A stretch of DNA of 64,000 bases from Ruminococcus sp. HUN007 (lineage in GTDB: Bacteria > Bacillota > Clostridia > Oscillospirales > Ruminococcaceae). The notes below the pieces were generated by a model. That model was not told the origin of the DNA, searched no databases, and saw only the letters and a program-made list of their open reading frames with translations. Every line of letters starts with the position of its first letter. Position 1 is the first letter of the stretch. Position numbers and translations under genes: made by a program. Positions 44,437 to 53,752 of the stretch are shown here, one piece after another. Location: contig NZ_JOOA01000002.1 in assembly GCF_000712055.1 (NCBI RefSeq), positions 1,178,001 through 1,242,000 of the forward strand, given 5' to 3'.

Positions 44437-46237
44437 TTATATAAAGCTAAGAATTCCTGTTTTAAACAATGTATCATCCAATATTTTTTTATCCGTTACT
44501 GTGATTTTATCAGGATTTTTAATTATCTCCTGAAATGCAGCGTAATTATCTTGTATCTTGCAATATATTTCACCTATATTTTTAAAATCACTCTTTTCTG
44601 TACACGATACTATCTCTGAAACAAAGGTTGACAAGTAATCAAACAAATGTTCAGTGTATATTGTCAGATTGTTTTTGTCAATAGTTGCTGAATGAGCGAT
44701 TTCATTTCTAATCCTATATAAACGTTGAATCTGCCAGGTAATATGCTGATGATAATTCGTAATTTTTTGGATTGCATATTTATAATCGGTAAATATTTTC
44801 TTTATATCTTTTACTCTGTATAACAGTAAATCAGAATAATTACATTTATCCTCAAGTTGAGAATAAAGATCATCATCTTTAAAAATGAAAATCAGATTTT
44901 CAACAACTTTAGCTTTTGATGTGTCTTTTACATCATAACTTATTCCATCTTTGAAAACCAAGTCAACATTACATCTGATCAGATCTTCAGCAAAATTTCG
45001 AATAATTCTGAAAAGATATCTTATTGATAAAGCTGCCGGAACAGTAGTTTTCACATTTGAAATTATATCATCATACATTTCTGTTCTTGAAAGTGATTCT
45101 AATGCAATCCATAATGTCATATACTTTTCCTGCTGGAAAAGAGAAGCTCTGCTTATATTAGCATAACTGAATGAAGGAAGCAGTTTATCAATGATTTCCT
45201 TTAAATTGGGGCTTTCCATTATTTTTACAGTATTCTCGAATATGAACCCCGAAGTATCAATATAATCATAGGTTTTAAATAAATCCAAACTTCTCAATGA
45301 TTTTCCGTAAAAACTGCTATTGTCTACAGAAATCATTTTAATGTTTCCTATATCCCATGTATCTATAATATTGTAAAAGCTTAGCATATTTATTCGAGAA
45401 GATAATACTTGAACCGCTTTATAAGCGGCAGAATAAATATCTTTCGCTTTAATATCTATACAGATATACTCTTTGGTACTATCAAAAAAAGTAATTAATT
45501 CATTATTTTTGCCTTTATACTTTGGAAGTATATCTGATGTATTTTTTTATTATAAAATTAAGCTTTTTTAATTCATCTTTTGGATTTGAAGATGATTTGC
45601 GAGTGAAATCTGAAACACTTATATAAACACAAAAATCTTTATCATCTGATGACAAATATTCTGAAAAATTAAGCATAGAATCATAGTCAGAACTTTTTCC
45701 GTAAAAGAAACGATCGGATTGATATAAGCTTTGCGTTGACCAACCATTATGTAAATTTTGACTAATCAAAGCCTTAGTACATTTTATTATGCTTTCTTTT
45801 TCATCAGTTGATATAGCATTATTCAATTCATTATAAATCCACTCAGAATAATGATTTTTCATTTCTGATACGGCATATTCAATTTGAAACTTTAGAGCAA
45901 GTTGACGGCTTTTTCCGTTTATCGGTTTGTTCAAATTTGAAATAAGTACATTCCATAGCATCAAATTGTTCTTTTTTAATATTTCATCATTTTTTATGAT
46001 TAGTGCACACTCAGCTACGCAATCCAATATATTATGCGGGCTCGTAAAAATCCCGGAAATTGTTTTATCTATAACCGTAATTAATTCACAAAGCGCAGTA
46101 TATGAATTTAAAAGTTTATATTGGTATGTATCCAATGTTCGATTGTTCAAAAGTTCATGCCAAAGCTGTACAAAGAAAACATATCTGGGCTCAACTTCTT
46201 TATACAATAAATCAGCATTTAAATCCTTTTTTATCAT
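44437..46237 (-). CDS. HEPN-domain protein (Apea-like), about 600 aa, interrupted by a +1 shift
   Basis: Two frames: 46237-45515 (240 aa) and 45387-44437 (316 aa by ATG). The frame of the second is open across the gap and joins the first at the A7 run near 45549-45555; removing one A gives a continuous protein (...LNFIIKK / TSDILPKYKGKNNELITF). The C-terminal part has MTLWIALESLS and RIRNEIAHSA, the R-x4-H motif of HEPN ribonucleases, closest to Apea-like HEPN domains of anti-phage proteins. Good ribosome binding site (AGGAG) at 46237. Cargo of duplicated block 1; beside it is a putative small RNA. Low GC relative to its flanks indicates transfer. A defence role is inferred. Confidence 0.65.
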
Positions 46238-46252
46238 TTTCCAGATCTCCTA

Positions 46253-46281
46253 TTGACAAAGCAATTTATTCATAGTATAAT
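46253..46281 (+). promoter_or_regulatory. Perfect sigma-A promoter of a putative small RNA
   Basis: TTGACA (46253-46258), 17-nt spacer, TATAAT (46276-46281). An 11-bp inverted repeat ATTCATAGTAT (46268-46278) / ATACTATGAAT (46297-46307) overlaps the -10 and start site like an operator. Confidence 0.85.
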
Positions 46282-46287
46282 ATAAGA

Positions 46288-46370
46288 AAAAGGATAATAC
46301 TATGAATATTAAGAGGTGTAACTTTAGTGGTGAGGCGTAGCCCCTACGAAAAGATTTAACCTCTTTTTTT
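46288..46370 (+). ncRNA. Putative ~83-nt small RNA next to the HEPN gene
   Basis: Starts just after the promoter and ends in AAGAGGT ... ACCTCTT plus TTTTTTT (46311-46370). Inside, CGTAG-CCC-CTACG forms a second 5-bp hairpin. A 12-codon ORF (MNIKRCNFSGEA) lies in it, but no ribosome binding site of quality is seen. It is divergent from the HEPN gene, 51 bp away. HEPN toxins of the AbiF group are known to pair with structured RNAs, so an antitoxin or guide-like role is conceivable. Confidence 0.55.
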
Positions 46371-46404
46371 AATGCCTATATTATAACACATAACGTATAT
46401 AAAC

Positions 46405-46476
46405 GCAATATGTACCGCCATGAAACAGGGCGTGAGGATCACTCCTCAAAAGTTTCATCAAAACTAATCTCGTTAT
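46405..46476 (-). pseudogene. Duplicated 3' end of the TnpV-like gene
   Basis: 72 bp matching 52937-53006 with few changes, including the codons for [10 protein letters not shown] and the flank GGGCGTGAGGAT. The homology stops at GTTATA, where metK sequence begins (TGAACATCG). This is the junction between the two tandem blocks. Confidence 0.65.
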
Positions 46477-46803
46477 ATGAACATCGTAGCTACCGGACTT
46501 GCAAAACGCGCAGAGATCCAGCTTGCATACGCCATCGGCGTTGCCGCTCCGGTATCAGTTTACGTAAACACATTCGGTACAGGTGTGGTAACCGACGAAG
46601 AGATCCAGGCTGCAGTTACTGAAATATTCGACTTTACCCCTGGCGGCATAATCCGTGCCCTTGATCTCAGAAAGCCGGTATTCGCAGCAACATCAGCATA
46701 CGGCCACTTCGGAAGACCAGACGCAGATTTCACCTGGGAACGCACCGACAAAGCAGAAGCACTGAAAAAAGCAGTACGCAAGGTCACAAAATACGCCGGC
46801 TGA
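46477..46803 (+). pseudogene. Duplicated 3' third of metK
   Basis: Matches codons for residues 289-397 of MetK almost exactly (one or two amino-acid changes, more silent ones), followed by the same terminator. It lacks the ATP and methionine binding N-terminus and is not a functional enzyme. The silent differences show the duplication is not very recent. Confidence 0.9.
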
Positions 46804-46861
46804 TCCCCGCTCTCCTCTACAGCATTCCCGGCAGCTCCGGGAATACAGTTTCATTAATACA

Positions 46862-46915
46862 AACAGCAAGTCCGTTCAGTTTTCATGTTCTGAACGGACT
46901 TGCTGGTTTTTTTCC
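46862..46915 (+). terminator. Copy of the metK terminator
   Basis: AACAGCAAGTCC ... GGACTTGCTGGTTTTTTT, same stem and loop as 43471-43518. Confidence 0.8.
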
Positions 46916-47285
46916 GGTATTAAAAGATAGTATCCTTATTGCATTTGTCTTTGCTACAAATTCTTTAACACTGATTTTAAAACTGTTTAATCCTGATTGA
47001 CTTTTAATTATGGCGAATTCGCCATAATTATAGTGAACGCAAAAAAGATTTTTACGTTCACTATAATTAATTTAGGTGATTCGACCAGCTGATTTGTGAC
47101 AACAGTGTTGTCACAATCTTATTTAAGCATTTACATTTAATATAATTATAAATGAATATTGTAAAGCCCGAATTCAAGACATTTGGGCGATAACTCTAAT
47201 CTGTAATCTGCAAAAATGCAGAAGGATATAATTGGCATGAATTGTGACAACACTGTTGTCACAATCTCAATGCTCGTAATTAAAT
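46916..47285. other. Intergenic palindrome cluster of duplicated block 2
   Basis: No gene. It holds ATTATGGCGAA/TTCGCCATAAT (47007-47028), a 14-bp inverted repeat AATTATAGTGAACG / CGTTCACTATAATT (47026-47068), and two copies of the palindrome with arms TTGTGACAACA/TGTTGTCACAA (47094-47116 and 47242-47264). Such dense symmetry suggests protein-binding sites of the former mobile element. Confidence 0.65.
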
Positions 47286-47663
47286 CTATTCATAAGCATT
47301 GAATTTTTCATCAGTTACCTTCCAGAAGAAAGGCGTCCTCGAACGTTCGTCCTTTGCCGCTGTATCGGCAAAATCAAATACATATCTGAGCTTTGCTCTG
47401 CCGTTTCCCTCTTTGATAAGAGCGATTCCCTTGCTACCTCGCTTAACATATCTGTTCGTAATATCTTCACGACCCCAGGTATCATACTCCGCACAGGCAA
47501 CGGCATCCGGACGCTGTGCATGAATAAGGATCTGATCTTTGAAACTGTACTTGTACAGACGAGAAGCCGTTTCAAGGAAGGAAACATAATCCTCCGGATT
47601 CTTCCAGAGCGCAGAAATACGTTCTTCCATAAGCTCCTGTACGTTTTGAAGTTTTCCAGGCAT
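47286..47663 (-). pseudogene. N-terminal fragment of conjugative-element helicase/methylase gene (block 2)
   Basis: 125 aa from ATG 47663 (AAAGGAG upstream). MPGKLQNVQELMEERISALW, ASRLYKYSFKDQILIHAQRPDA and RGSKGIALI are the start of the large LtrC/SNF2-type protein found in Tn1549-like elements (ArdC-like N-terminus). Family members exceed 2,000 residues; here a stop follows after WKVTDEKFNAYE. Remnant only. Confidence 0.75.
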
Positions 47664-47782
47664 TTTTCTTCTCCTTTCACATAGTATCACATTAAAGCAT
47701 TAAAGTCAATAGTTTTTTCGTTTGGGCATGAAAAAAGCAGCCTCCGGAGAGACTGCTGTGTAAACTTTTCAGTGCTTAAAAA

Positions 47783-48886
47783 TCACAGTAAACTGTACTC
47801 AAAATCATACGGAAGTATTAATGACAAATCTTCTTTGCTCGGAGATTCTATTCGTATAACTCTACGTGCATGATTCATCACTAAATTATCAAAAACATTT
47901 CTCACTAATCTTCCATTAGCGAAATTTTCATCTTTTTTACAATTGCAATAATCTTTCAATGCATCTTTTATCTCCCGACATACTTCAGGACTTAATATAT
48001 AATCATTTTTTTTGCACATCATCGTTAGTATTTCAAATAATTCATAATAATTATAGTCATCAAATTCAATAAAAGTATTGAATCGTGATTTTAATCCCGG
48101 ATTGGAATTAAAGAAAGTTTTCATTGGTTCGGTATATCCCGCAACGATTACGACTAAATCTTCACGATAATCTTCAAGGGCTTTTGTTAATTCAGTTAGA
48201 CATTCCCGTCCATAGGAATCGCTATTTTCATTTTCAGTAATACTATAAGCTTCATCAATAAAGAGCACACCACCTTTAGCTCTTTCAATAACTTTTTTCA
48301 CTTTCAGTGCTGTCTGACCTTGGTACCCAGCAATCAAATCAGTTCTTGAGACTTCAATAAAATGCCCTTTTGATAGCAGTCCTATCTGCTTATATATTCT
48401 TCCGACTATTCTTGCTACGGTCGTTTTACCAGTGCCAGGATTACCTGTAAAAGCAAGATGCAGTGTACTTTTGCTTGTATGTAAATTTTGAGATTTTCTT
48501 AGTTGCTGAACTTGCTGATATGTAATCAGATCATTTACTTTTTTCTTAACGTTTTTTAATCCTACAAGTCCATTTAACTCTTCCAATAATTCATCTAATG
48601 TTCTTGAATCTTCATCATAATTATTAGAAGAGCATATTTCACTAATTGTTTTATATCCATAATATTCATACAAACTTTTTTTTAATGTTTCTGCCCCTAA
48701 CCTGATTTCCTTTGAATAATTTGAATTCTCTGTTACGCTTTTTATCTTGTTTAAAATTTTTAATGTAGCATCTCTACTGTTATCATCTATTATTGATTGT
48801 GCATATTTTGAAATAGTACCTTTGCCATCAAGTACAGCGTCAAATTTTACTGCTGTCTTTAGCAAGGTATCGGACTGTATACTCAA
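47783..48886 (-). CDS. AAA+ ATPase, CbxX/CfxQ family
   Basis: 367 aa from a TTG start with GAGGTGATC upstream. Walker A GNPGTGKT (148-155), Walker B VLFIDEAY (207-214), and sensor region FANGRLVRNVFDNLVMNHARR as in CbxX/SpoVK-type remodelling ATPases. A helical N-terminal domain of about 100 residues precedes it. Last gene of a four-unit operon with a membrane protein and two coiled-coil frames. These ATPases remodel protein complexes; here the target may be the coiled-coil partner. Confidence 0.88.
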   Translation of the reverse strand: MSIQSDTLLKTAVKFDAVLDGKGTISKYAQSIIDDNSRDATLKILNKIKSVTENSNYSKEIRLGAETLKKSLYEYYGYKTISEICSSNNYDEDSRTLDELLEELNGLVGLKNVKKKVNDLITYQQVQQLRKSQNLHTSKSTLHLAFTGNPGTGKTTVARIVGRIYKQIGLLSKGHFIEVSRTDLIAGYQGQTALKVKKVIERAKGGVLFIDEAYSITENENSDSYGRECLTELTKALEDYREDLVVIVAGYTEPMKTFFNSNPGLKSRFNTFIEFDDYNYYELFEILTMMCKKNDYILSPEVCREIKDALKDYCNCKKDENFANGRLVRNVFDNLVMNHARRVIRIESPSKEDLSLILPYDFEYSLL

Positions 48887-48890
48887 ACGA

Positions 48891-51126
48891 TCACCTCATT
48901 ATTATCCATAATAGTTCACCTATTACTCCTGCTAAAGCTATAGATGCAATTGAAATCGAAATCACAAGTTTTCTCGAAAAAACATTTTTATATTCGCTCA
49001 ATTCTTTCTGAAGATTCTCTATTCGCTGTTCATATTCAGTCATTCTTAAGTTTTGTGAGGAAATATCGTTTTGTAATTGTGATATTACTCCGCTATTTCT
49101 TTCGATAATTTCCCATGATTCGTCAATATCATTTAAATGCTTCTGATTTGATAGTTCAGCTATAAACGCTGTTGCTTCACTGATTTCCTCGCTATGTTCA
49201 TCAAGCTGCTTGTTTATGCCATTGATTGATTCTGAATTTTGATGAACGGCTTTTTTTACTTCAGTGATTTCTTTCTCGTTATTTAAAGCTTTTTCCCATG
49301 ATTCATCGATATCATTTAAATGCTTCTGATTTGATAGTTCAGCTATAAATGCAGTTGCTTCACTGATTTCCTTGCTGTGTTCATCAAGCTGCTTGTTTAT
49401 GCCATTGATTGATTCTGAATTTTGATGAACGGCTTTTTTTACTTCAGTGATTTCTTTCTCGTTATTTAAAGCTTTTTCCCATGATTCATCGATATCATTT
49501 AAATGCTTCTGATTTGATAGTTCAGCTATAAATGCAGTTGCTTCACTGATTTCCTTGCTGTGTTCATCAAGCTGCTTGTTTATGCCATTGATTGATTCTG
49601 AATTTTGATGAACAGCTTTTTTTACTTCAGTGGTTTCTTTCTCGTTATTTAAAGCTTTTTTCCAGGTTCCATCGATATCATTTAAATGCTTCTGATTTAA
49701 TAGTTCAGCTATAAACGCTGTTGATTTACTGATTTCCTCGCTGTGTTCATCAAGCTGCTTGTTTATGCCATTGATTGATTCTGAATTTTGATGAACGGCT
49801 TTTTTTACTTCAGTGATTTCTTTCTCGTTATTTAAAGCTTTTTCCCATGATTCATCGATATCATTTAAATGCTTCTGATTTGATAGTTCAGCTATAAATG
49901 CAGTTGCTTCACTGATTTCCTCGCTGTGTTCATCAAGCTGCTTGTTTATGCCATTGATTGATTCTGAATTTTGATGAACGGCTTTTTTTACTTCAGTGAT
50001 TTCTTTCTCGTTATTTAAAGCTTTTTCCCATGATTCATCGATATCATTTAAATGCTTCTGATTTGATAGTTCAGCTATAAATGCAGTTGCTTCACTGATT
50101 TCCTCGCTGTGTTCATCAAGCTGCTTGTTTATGCCATTGATTGATTCTGAATTTTGATGAACAGCTTTTTTTACTTCAGTGGTTTCTTTCTCGTTATTTA
50201 AAGCTTTTTTCCAGGTTCCATCGATATCATTTAAATGCTTCTGATTAGATAGCTCAGCTATAAACGCAGTTACTTCACTGATTTCCTTGCTGTTTTTATC
50301 AAGAGACTTAATTATCAAATCAGTATTATTACGCAATTCTTTTTTGAGCAAATCGATGTTTTTAAGATTATTATTTACCTGATTCCAGGTTTTATCAATA
50401 TCATATAAATGTATCTGTTTTTTTTAGGTTATCGATAAAGCTAAAAATTTTTAATATAGACTCATTATTTTTTTTAACATCATAAACTAATGAATTTACC
50501 AGGACTGTATGTTCTTTTGCTTCTACGTCGATCAACCGAATATTTTCATTTATTATTTCTATGTCTTGAACTAATTCTTTTATATTTAACTCTAATTTCA
50601 ATATATCTTCTTGAATGTTTGTCAGTTTTATTCCAAAACCGGATATTTTACCCCATGTCTCATCGATATCTTCAAGATGTACTATGTTTTCAAGTTTTTC
50701 TTTGTGTTTTTTCAAAACAGCTATTATTTTCTTTTGTTCTTCTACAGTTTTTTTCAAGCCATTTTGTGTACATTTAATCTCTTCAGCATTTTTCTCTGCA
50801 GCCTTAATTCCAAGAATAATCCCCGAAAGATATTCTTGATCTAAGTATTCAAAAGTTTGATATACATTATTAAATTCTTTTATTATAGATATATCATTAC
50901 TATTGAGAAACGTTAAATATTTCTGAACTGCTTCGGTTACTTTATTCAATTCATATCCGGTTACTCGATGATTACCTAAATTTAAAAAGCCACCTTCGGT
51001 ATCAACCTTTGGAAAATCAATTTTTAAATCTGTCTTTTGAGAAAAAGCCTTGAGCTGATTTTTAGCATTATCAAAATTATGTTTTGATAAATTGATATTG
51101 AAATCATATGGTGCAGGACTATTCAT
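48891..51126 (-). CDS. Coiled-coil repeat protein, ~745 aa, C-terminal membrane anchor, interrupted by a +1 shift
   Basis: Two frames: 51126-50401 (MNSPAPYDFNINL..., GGAGG site) and 50351-48891. At the A8 run near 50420 removing one A joins them so that SFIDNLKK continues as QIHLYDIDKTW, which aligns residue for residue with the repeat AFIAELSNQKHLNDIDGTW. The protein has about eight HLxDIDxTW/SW motifs spaced 61 residues apart in a long coiled coil, and ends in one hydrophobic helix (LVISISIASIALAGVIGELL). It is 4 nt from the AAA+ gene. Probably a membrane-tethered filament or sensor rod; no known family recognised. Confidence 0.7.
49093..50290. repeat. Tandem 183-bp repeats inside the coiled-coil gene
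   Basis: About 6.5 copies of a 183-bp (61-codon) unit, marked for example by CCCATGATTCATCGATATC, with recurrences exactly 183 bp apart. Copies are nearly identical in DNA, so homologous length variation is expected. Reading frame is kept throughout. Confidence 0.9.
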
Positions 51127-51163
51127 ATTGCATATCCTCCAATAACCCAAAAAGAACAAGTGA

Positions 51164-52849
51164 TTAATTTAACAAATTTTCAAGATCTTGATCCATACTA
51201 TCAAAATCCTTTTGAATATCATTATTAGTTTCATCATTAAATATTTTATTACTTGCATCTTTTATAATTTCTGACGCATAAGCATGGTTCTGTTTAATAT
51301 TATTTAAACTACGCTCTTTATTATTTACCATTTTGTATTTGTTTATCGCTATTATTTCAGTTTGATTGTTTAAAATATTATTACCTTTATTGATAATCTG
51401 TGAGTCAAGTTCATTTATTTTCTTTTTGTTAATAAGTTTTTGGATTTTCTTTATAACGATAGCGCCTATTATGCCGGCAACAACAGCACCTAAGAAAATT
51501 CCAAGAATATTAGCCAAGCTACCAAGTAAAGGAATTTCAAATGCAAAAAATGCACCCACCCCAGGTATAGCAATTAAAGCTTTTTCAATTACTTCTCCTA
51601 AAACTATAGCACCAGCTGCAGTGATTCCTGCGATAATAATTTTTCCAACTTCAAGTAATAATAGTCCTACAGACTTATTCTTATTAGCCGGATCTTTAAT
51701 ATAAGCAATCGCTTCCTTTAAAGATCTCCAGCCTTGTTTGATTAATGTGATAGCCTTACGAATTGTTGTGACAATTGGACCAAATATAGCTGATGCAACA
51801 GTAGTTACAGTCGCATCCAACGCTCCAATCAAACTGTTTTTTAAATTCTTCACAAAAGAAGTAATGGCTTCTTTTATGCTTGAAATTAGTGTTTTTAGTT
51901 TTTTATTGGTCGATTTAAACCATGAAACAAGTTTAGATATTATCTCTTTAACAAGATCAGCAAGCAACCGCATTAAAACAGTTCTTACAGCTTTCCCTCC
52001 TATTCTTTTAGCTTCTGCTCGCTGAGACTTTTTTCCGGCTTCTACTGATCGCTTTTCTGCCTCTTTCTTTAACCTTTCATATTCTTCACGTGCTTCGGCA
52101 TCTCTTTTTCGTAATTCTTCCTCATCAATATTAAATCTTTCTGCCGGTTTTTTCCCATCTCTTTCCGAATCGAGCCAATCAGACATTTTACTATCGCCTT
52201 TAGATTGATTGGCTGCAGCATCTAATTTGCCTAAATTTTTTTCACTATTTGCAAATGCTATTTGTTCTTCAGTTGTCATATGAGCTGCTGCTTCAGGATC
52301 TCTAATTATTTCTCCAACTGGAAGAGTATGATCATTATGAACAGTAGCACTTCCGTTTTCACGATTTTTATCATATGCCTCACGAGCGTTAGGTTTAAGT
52401 ACTGCTTTTTCTTCTCCTGTTATACGATCTTTTTTTGTTTTTATAGAGCCATCTTCGTTTTTTTGAAATTTATCTTGCCATTCATCATATCTTTCCTGAT
52501 AATTAATCTCTGTGTTATGCGTTGCTATTTTTCCGTTGGCAAAATTTTCGGTTGTCTGAATATGGGCTTCATTTCGTAAATCTAAAGTTAGACCATTATT
52601 TTCTTTAATAAAATCAGCACCAGCAGTCGCTGCCATTTGGTTAATGAACTGTTCCCATACAACCTCTTTTACAATCTGTCCTAAACTATTTGGATCAGTA
52701 ATTTTTTCTTTTTCTTTTTCAAGAAAAGAAAGTTCAGATAAATCTTCTTCTATCTGATTATTTAGTTGTTCTTCAAGGTCATCTAAATCTATTGATTCAT
52801 CATCAATTTCTTCGTATTCATCATTTAATAATGCATTTTCGTTAGCCAT
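51164..52849 (-). CDS. Membrane protein with HNH-like motif region and amphipathic helices
   Basis: 561 aa from ATG 52849 (AAGGGTGC upstream). Acidic N-terminus, a segment HNDHTLPVGEIIRDPEAAAH followed by FANSEKNLGKLDAAANQSKG that resembles an HNH-type core (DH...N...N), a charged helix (about 235-280), then 300 residues of amphipathic and hydrophobic helices with at least two membrane spans (GKIIIAGITAAGAIVLGEVI, LGSLANILGIFLGAVVAGII). I recall similar proteins annotated loosely as 'lectin subunit alpha', a name without support here. First gene of the cargo operon of block 2. May be a pore-forming or membrane-bound effector; unproven. Confidence 0.6.
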   Translation of the reverse strand: MANENALLNDEYEEIDDESIDLDDLEEQLNNQIEEDLSELSFLEKEKEKITDPNSLGQIVKEVVWEQFINQMAATAGADFIKENNGLTLDLRNEAHIQTTENFANGKIATHNTEINYQERYDEWQDKFQKNEDGSIKTKKDRITGEEKAVLKPNAREAYDKNRENGSATVHNDHTLPVGEIIRDPEAAAHMTTEEQIAFANSEKNLGKLDAAANQSKGDSKMSDWLDSERDGKKPAERFNIDEEELRKRDAEAREEYERLKKEAEKRSVEAGKKSQRAEAKRIGGKAVRTVLMRLLADLVKEIISKLVSWFKSTNKKLKTLISSIKEAITSFVKNLKNSLIGALDATVTTVASAIFGPIVTTIRKAITLIKQGWRSLKEAIAYIKDPANKNKSVGLLLLEVGKIIIAGITAAGAIVLGEVIEKALIAIPGVGAFFAFEIPLLGSLANILGIFLGAVVAGIIGAIVIKKIQKLINKKKINELDSQIINKGNNILNNQTEIIAINKYKMVNNKERSLNNIKQNHAYASEIIKDASNKIFNDETNNDIQKDFDSMDQDLENLLN

Positions 52850-52968
52850 ATTCAGCACCCTTTCGAATTATGCGTTAGTGATAAAAAAACAAGAATTATT
52901 TGATATAATTATATCATAATTACTATAGAATTGCAATATGTATCCGCCCTTTTTTCAGGGCGTGAGGA

Positions 52969-53178
52969 TTACTCCTCAAAAGTTTCATCAAAACTGATCT
53001 CGTTATAGGCCTCCTCGGTCATGCGTTCAAGCTTGCTGAGGAGGCTTTCTCCTATCTTGATCATGTCGTAGTTACCGATAAACGGGATGATCTTGCGAAC
53101 ATTTCTTATGCTGTCCTCCCGGCAGTCGCCTTTGAAGATACAGAGAAAGTTCATTTCTTCTACAGTAAAATCCATCAT
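52969..53178 (-). CDS. TnpV-like small protein of conjugative element
   Basis: 69 aa, MMDFTVEEMNFLCIFKGDCR ... [19 protein letters not shown]. Resembles the small TnpV-type or accessory protein that accompanies Tn1549-like elements. It overlaps the upstream gene by 4 nt. Its 3' end is duplicated at 46405-46476. Function unknown. Confidence 0.6.
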   Translation of the reverse strand: MMDFTVEEMNFLCIFKGDCREDSIRNVRKIIPFIGNYDMIKIGESLLSKLERMTEEAYNEISFDETFEE

Positions 53179-53672
53179 ATTTCCATTTCTTTCTGCTTCT
53201 TAGCTTCCTTGTTTTCAGGTTTTTTCATATCTATGGCCTTATGGAGAAAACTGCGGATCGAACGTTTTTCGTCGGTTGCTTTTTCTGATTTCTTTTCAAT
53301 CTTTGCGCTTCTGACTTCCTTTTCGGCAATATTATCTGGCGGAAGGTTGTTGATCAGACCATCGAATGAATTATCGTTCTGTTCGACCGCATCTTCGATA
53401 GCTTTCAGCGGATTGTCACGTACTATCTGACCGAACTGAGGCAGTTCCTTAAATCCGATACTGTCAACGAAATGTGCTGATATCTGTCCGTCCTTCTTTA
53501 CTGCAACAACGTCACTGACACTGAGAGAATGTCCTTCAAAATCCTTCGGACAATGCATGTTGAACTTTTCAAAAACAGATTCAAGGAATGCCGGCATACT
53601 TCTGATTCCGACGAGATTTACTTTGCAGCTGTAAACAAGATCATAGTTGTTTCTGTCCACGGTTTTACCCAT
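53175..53672 (-). pseudogene. YodL-like C-terminal fragment of conjugative-element protein
   Basis: 165 aa. YDLVYSCKV and DFEGHSLSVSDVVAVKKDG and ISAHFVDSIGFKELPQF match the YodL-like domain found near the C-terminus of the large Tn1549-type LtrC/methylase proteins. The N-terminal bulk is missing. With 47286-47663 it brackets the cargo operon. Confidence 0.6.
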
Positions 53673-53687
53673 CTTTTCAAGATGAGA

Positions 53688-53732
53688 ATCTCCCTGAAAG
53701 CAGCATCAACATTTGCATGCTGCCTCAGGGAG
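53688..53732. terminator. Hairpin terminator
   Basis: CTCCCTGA/TCAGGGAG outer and GCAGCAT/ATGCTGC inner stems, between the RecG-like fragment and the YodL fragment. Confidence 0.6.
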
Positions 53733-53752
53733 AGAAAGAACCGTTATCGGTT

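Noticed and set aside
46477-46803. A second functional metK
   Set aside because: Only the last 109 codons are present; the catalytic N-terminal domains are missing.
49093-50290. Regular direct repeats that could suggest a CRISPR array
   Set aside because: Unit is 183 bp, keeps one reading frame, has no unique spacers, and encodes a coiled-coil repeat.
50490-50844. Hydrophobic plus-strand ORFs opposite the coiled-coil gene
   Set aside because: Phe/Leu-rich translation of the complement of Lys/Glu-rich codons; no start signals.
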